8,809 nucleotides of DNA from Christensenellaceae bacterium (GTDB lineage: Bacteria; Bacillota; Clostridia; Christensenellales; SZUA-584): NCBI GenBank assembly GCA_012719815.1, contig JAAXZP010000388.1, positions 1 through 8,809 of the forward strand. Reading direction: 5' to 3'. Position numbers and translations under genes: made by a program. The notes under the pieces are model-generated. The model searched no databases, was not told where the DNA came from, and saw only the letters and a program-made list of their open reading frames with translations. This document shows, piece after piece, positions 6,754 to 8,809 of this stretch. The stretch's first letter is position 1. Each line of letters begins with the position of its first letter.

Positions 6754-6807
6754 CTGCGGTCCGAGCCGCTTTTGCAGGCAGCAGCCGGATTCATTATGTA
6801 TTTTTCG

Positions 6808-6873
6808 TCAGGTAAACAGCCTCTTCAGTATCCCCCGCAGGAAACGCGGCGCTTTGAAACAAAAGATTCTCAT
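6808..6873 (-). CDS. spoVM: SpoVM-like stage V sporulation micropeptide (21 aa)
   Basis: The 22-codon ORF encodes MRIFCFKAPRFLRGILKRLF plus a final Thr. It aligns without gaps to the start of Bacillus subtilis SpoVM (MKFYTIKLPKFLGGIVRAML): Met1, Lys7, Pro9, Phe11, Leu12, Gly14 and Ile15 are identical and most other positions are conservative. Pro9 is the residue known to matter for SpoVM localisation. SpoVM is an amphipathic helix that recognises the convex forespore membrane and anchors the coat ATPase SpoIVA. This copy is strongly basic (R2, K7, R10, R13, K17, R18), has Arg13 in place of Gly, and lacks the last five residues of the Bacillus protein. The SD GGAGGT lies 7 nt upstream. Position between thiN and convergent rpmB is exactly that of spoVM in Bacillus. 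The rest of the gap to rpmB holds only hairpins. Confidence 0.85.
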   Translation of the reverse strand: MRIFCFKAPRFLRGILKRLFT

Positions 6874-6880
6874 TGCTTAT

Positions 6881-6886
6881 ACCTCC
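6881..6886 (-). promoter_or_regulatory. Ribosome binding site of spoVM
   Basis: GGAGGT on the minus strand, 7 nt before the ATG at 6873. This consensus-strength site with ideal spacing is a main reason to accept such a short ORF as a gene. Confidence 0.8.
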
Positions 6887-6896
6887 GTCAGAACTG

Positions 6897-7058
6897 TCAC
6901 AGTTTTCTCAATAATACCAGTACGCCCGCACTCACCAGTGCTGCACCCAGTATTCCCAGCCACATCCAGAAGGGAAGGAAACATATGAGAAGTATAACGC
7001 CGATTAAAATCAGGGTAAATGCGATGATTCGCCTGATAAGGCAGTTGCCGCAGTACAA
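6897..7058 (-). CDS. Small two-helix membrane protein with Cys-x2-Cys N-terminus, unknown function
   Basis: Not a family I recognise. Read from the TTG at 7058 it gives 53 aa: Tyr-Cys-Gly-Asn-Cys at the start, a basic RR pair, a hydrophobic segment IIAFTLILIGVILLICFLPF, a second one WLGILGAALVSAGVLVLL, and a basic end RKL. This is a membrane hairpin with a possible metal-binding or redox Cys pair on the basic, probably cytosolic, side. Start choice: the perfect SD GGAGGTGAT (7063-7071) sits 8 nt before the TTG, whereas the in-frame ATG at 7064 overlaps that SD and is too close to use it. The reading frame stays open back to 7100 and encodes a second Cys-x2-Cys pair, treated separately. The stop is 23 nt before spoVM, so the two are likely co-transcribed after thiN. 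A sporulation role is inferred from position only. Confidence 0.6.
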   Translation of the reverse strand: MYCGNCLIRRIIAFTLILIGVILLICFLPFWMWLGILGAALVSAGVLVLLRKL

Positions 7059-7100
7059 ATCCATCACCTCCCGGGAGTAGCGCTGACACTCTTCACAGTA
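7059..7100 (-). other. In-frame upstream extension encoding a second Cys pair, no start codon
   Basis: Immediately upstream of the membrane-protein ORF, in the same frame, the codons read YCEECQRYSREVMD, so together with YCGNC they would form a classic Cys-x2-Cys / Cys-x2-Cys zinc ribbon ahead of the membrane helices. The frame is closed by TGA at 7101-7103. An ATG lies at 7102-7104 in the next frame (ATGATACTGTGA). One base less after that ATG would give Met-Tyr-Cys-Glu-Glu-Cys and a complete protein of about 68 aa. This looks like the start of the ancestral gene displaced by a single-base change or a sequence error. Confidence 0.45.
7063..7071 (-). promoter_or_regulatory. Extended Shine-Dalgarno for the small membrane protein
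   Basis: GGAGGTGAT matches nine consecutive bases of the 16S anti-SD complement. Spacing of 8 nt from GGAGG to the TTG at 7058 is ideal, and the only in-frame ATG lies inside the site. It decides the short, TTG-started version. Confidence 0.5.
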
Positions 7101-7150
7101 TCATACGGCAAACGGGCCCCAAGTGTGACGGATTTCTGGAGAGATGGTTT

Positions 7151-7780
7151 TTACGATATCTTGATGACAAGAACGTATCCGCCCGATACAAAAAGGCGGA
7201 CCGGAGTTTCGGCAATGATGTTGCTGATGCCGCGCGCCGCATCGGAGCGCAGCACAAGGCCGTCCAGCGGATAGACGAGACCGGTTGCCGTCACGGTGGC
7301 ATCGCCCGCCATCGGCAGCAGCGAAACCGTCTGCCCTACCCGGCCGTGCAGTTCGCATTCACCATGTGCAGCTGTGATCTCGTGAAGTTCGTCAATGATG
7401 CGGCAGCGCGCGCCGTGACGGTGCGCTTTGATCAGCATGGCGAGGTTACCCAGCGCATGATCCAGCCGAAGGCCGAGTGCGCCCAGTATCACGATATCGT
7501 CCGCACCCGCCTCCAGCGCGAGGTTCATCGCGATTTCGGTATCCGTCTCGTTCTTCTTTGGCGACAGGCGTACCAGCTTTGCCCCCGCCGCCTCAATTCT
7601 CTCCACGTCGGCACGGTCCGCCGAGTCGAAATCGCCCACCAGCATATGCGGCCACAGCACATAGCGTATCAGCGTGTCCGCCGCGCCGTCCACGCCGATG
7701 ACCATATCGGCGTCCTTCCTGTGCGCTGCGATCAACTCGGCCGATGGCTGCGCGCCGGCCGTGATGATAAGGCACTTCAT
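7151..7780 (-). CDS. thiN: Thiamine pyrophosphokinase
   Basis: Transfers pyrophosphate from ATP to thiamine, giving thiamine diphosphate for salvage. The 209-aa length is typical. Visible motifs: DGAAD (31-35), GDFDS (49-53, Mg/ATP binding), KKNETDTE (75-82), ALGLRLDH (101-108, normally GGRxDH, with Leu here for the second Gly) and RGISNI in the C-terminal beta-sandwich (183-188) that closes over thiamine. The ATG at 7780 overlaps the TGA of rpe by four bases (ATGA), with no independent SD at good distance, so translation depends on rpe. No thiamine (TPP) riboswitch is visible in the gene context. The 46 nt between its stop and the TGA at 7101-7103 contain no terminator, so reading through into the small membrane gene and spoVM is plausible. 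The order rpe-thiN-spoVM matches Bacillus. Confidence 0.95.
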   Translation of the reverse strand: MKCLIITAGAQPSAELIAAHRKDADMVIGVDGAADTLIRYVLWPHMLVGDFDSADRADVERIEAAGAKLVRLSPKKNETDTEIAMNLALEAGADDIVILGALGLRLDHALGNLAMLIKAHRHGARCRIIDELHEITAAHGECELHGRVGQTVSLLPMAGDATVTATGLVYPLDGLVLRSDAARGISNIIAETPVRLFVSGGYVLVIKIS

Positions 7781-8427
7781 TTGCCCAGCTTTAGCCTCCG
7801 GATGACCTCCGCGGGGTCGGGCGCGCAGAAAACGGCGTTGCCCGCGACGAGCACGTTGACGCCCGCCGCCGCCACTTCGGCCACGTTATGAAGGCCGATG
7901 CCGCCATCCATCTCGATATCGATATCGAGGCCTCGCGCATCGATCATTGCCTTGAGCGCGCGCGCTTTGTCCAGCGAATACGGCAAAAAGCTCTGGCCGC
8001 CGAAGCCGGGGTTCACGGACATCAGCAGCACCTGGTCCAGGCCATCCAGCACGTATTCCAGCACCGACAGCGGCGTGTGAGGGTTGAGAGCGACGCCGCA
8101 TTTTTTGCCGGCGGCCCTTATCATCTGCAGCGTCCGGTCAAGATGAGTGGTGGCTTCCTCGTGCACCACGATGATGTCCGCCCCCGCCTCGGCGAACGCC
8201 TCGACGTACCGTTCCGGCGCCTGAACCATCAGGTGCACGTCCAGCGTAAGCTTTGTCGCCTTGCGCATGTCGCGGATCATGTATGGCCCGAACGTGATGT
8301 TGGGCACAAACATGCCGTCCATGACGTCGCAATGGATATAGTCCGCACCAGCGGCCTCCAGCATCTTGATCGCGTCATAAAACCTGGTAAAATCGGCAGA
8401 TAGCACAGACGGCGCCACTTTAATCAT
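7777..8427 (-). CDS. rpe: Ribulose-phosphate 3-epimerase
   Basis: Interconverts D-ribulose 5-phosphate and D-xylulose 5-phosphate in the pentose phosphate pathway; a cytosolic TIM barrel. At 216 aa it is full length. Motifs in order: APSVLSADF (5-13, Ser8 at the active site), IHCDVMDGMFVPN (31-43), LDVHLMV (62-68), VNPGFGGQSF (138-147) and IEMDGGI (171-177). The expected metal ligands and acid/base residues His32, Asp34, His65 and Asp174 are all present. The ATG at 8427 lies inside the end of rsgA (8-nt overlap) and has an SD, AAGGAGA, 6 nt upstream. The 3' end overlaps thiN by four bases. Together with rsgA and thiN it forms a translationally coupled operon starting beyond the right edge. 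Confidence 0.97.
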   Translation of the reverse strand: MIKVAPSVLSADFTRFYDAIKMLEAAGADYIHCDVMDGMFVPNITFGPYMIRDMRKATKLTLDVHLMVQAPERYVEAFAEAGADIIVVHEEATTHLDRTLQMIRAAGKKCGVALNPHTPLSVLEYVLDGLDQVLLMSVNPGFGGQSFLPYSLDKARALKAMIDARGLDIDIEMDGGIGLHNVAEVAAAGVNVLVAGNAVFCAPDPAEVIRRLKLGK

Positions 8428-8809
8428 ATCGCTTCTCCTTCAATTCCTGTAATTCTTTCAAAATGGTCAGATACCGCTGGTAACGGCCCTCGCTGATAAT
8501 GCCCTTCAAGACCGCTTCCTTGACGCCGCAGTCCGGCTCTTTATCGTGAAGGCATCCGTTGAATCGGCACCTTGACGCATGGTCTTCAAAATCGCTGTAC
8601 AGGGCGCCCAGTTCCCCCGGCTCAATGCTCTCCGGTTCCAGAAAAGAAAACCCCGGCGTGTCCACCACCGTGCCGGAAAAATCGTCCAGCACGATAAGCT
8701 CGGCGTGCCGCGTGGTATGGCGGCCCCTGTCCACCTTCCTTGACAGGCCGCCGGTCTCCCGCGACAGGTGCGGAAACAGCGCGTTGAGCAGCGACGATTT
8801 GCCCACGGC
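8420..8809 (-). CDS. rsgA: Ribosome small subunit-dependent GTPase RsgA, C-terminal part (5' end outside window)
   Basis: A circularly permuted GTPase that checks 30S subunit maturation. Only the last 129 residues are here; the OB-fold and the G4 motif, which precede G1 in this family, lie beyond the edge. Visible: the P-loop end VGKSSLLNALFP (G1), switch I GRHTTRHAEL (G2), DTPGFSF (G3), and the zinc-binding subdomain CRFNGCLH followed by Cys (C-x4-C-x-H-x5-C), then a helical C-terminus rich in Lys/Glu. The GTG at the very edge (8804-8806) encodes the Val of the P-loop and is not a start. The gene overlaps rpe by 8 nt. In Bacillus the homologue (cpgA) follows prkC, which could lie just outside this window. 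Confidence 0.95.
   Translation of the reverse strand, partial: AVGKSSLLNALFPHLSRETGGLSRKVDRGRHTTRHAELIVLDDFSGTVVDTPGFSFLEPESIEPGELGALYSDFEDHASRCRFNGCLHDKEPDCGVKEAVLKGIISEGRYQRYLTILKELQELKEKRYD

Noticed and set aside
6649..7080. A 143-codon open frame on the plus strand covering the spoVM region
   Set aside because: It begins inside the rpmB terminator and has low-complexity composition with no recognisable domain. The minus-strand ORFs here have strong SDs and family or motif support.
6877..7089. A 70-codon minus-strand frame overlapping the small membrane ORF
   Set aside because: Its start has no SD, it shows no hydrophobic or motif pattern, and it is displaced by the frame that has Cys pairs, membrane helices and a perfect SD.
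7105..7150. A TPP riboswitch or terminator next to thiN
   Set aside because: thiN starts inside rpe by ATGA overlap, so no leader exists. The short stretch after thiN has no THI-box sequence and no hairpin with a T tract.
7101..7358. An 85-codon minus-strand frame ending at the TGA before the mini-gene
   Set aside because: It is an alternative frame within thiN, rich in Arg/Gly/Ala, without a start signal.

Overview
The window reads as chromosome of a moderately GC-rich, endospore-forming Firmicute, probably class Clostridia. The support is two alpha/beta-type small acid-soluble spore proteins (SASPs), a tiny SpoVM-like spore coat morphogen, the short-form HisG/HisZ pair, and a gene order that follows the Bacillus subtilis rsgA(cpgA)-rpe-thiN-spoVM / rpmB / yloU-yloV-recG block, with rpmB on the opposite strand as in that organism. 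No finer placement is justified without searches. Nothing looks like a mobile element, CRISPR array, rRNA or tRNA, and no gene-free stretch exceeds about 210 bases.

Layout in the direction of transcription of the minus strand, from the right edge: the C-terminal part of rsgA (ribosome assembly GTPase, cut by the window edge), rpe (8-nt overlap) and thiN (4-nt overlap) form a tightly coupled run. It is followed by a very small two-helix membrane protein gene with a Cys-x2-Cys pair (6897-7058) and by a 21-codon ORF (6808-6873) that I identify as spoVM. Both are too short for ordinary gene-finding cutoffs. The plus-strand gene rpmB (L28) converges on spoVM, separated by a clear rpmB terminator and a group of GC-rich hairpins.

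A divergent promoter pair at 6254-6450 drives rpmB to the right and an Asp23-family gene (yloU-like) plus fakA/yloV and recG to the left. These three are closely spaced or overlapping. Both divergent transcripts carry a copy of the same 10-bp motif containing CACGTG at or just after the predicted start site. Downstream of recG lie two tandem SASP genes, a hairpin, and then a separate promoter for hisZ-hisG. Together hisZ and hisG make the hetero-octameric ATP phosphoribosyltransferase of histidine synthesis; hisG runs off the left edge.

The most interesting part is 6808-7104. The spoVM call explains one overlooked ORF. The membrane-protein ORF beside it has an in-frame second Cys-x2-Cys pair just upstream that cannot be reached from any good start codon, which suggests either a start-proximal frameshift or recent shortening of a zinc-ribbon membrane protein. 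The rest of the window is conserved housekeeping and sporulation genes, and I do not see an undescribed multi-gene system in it.
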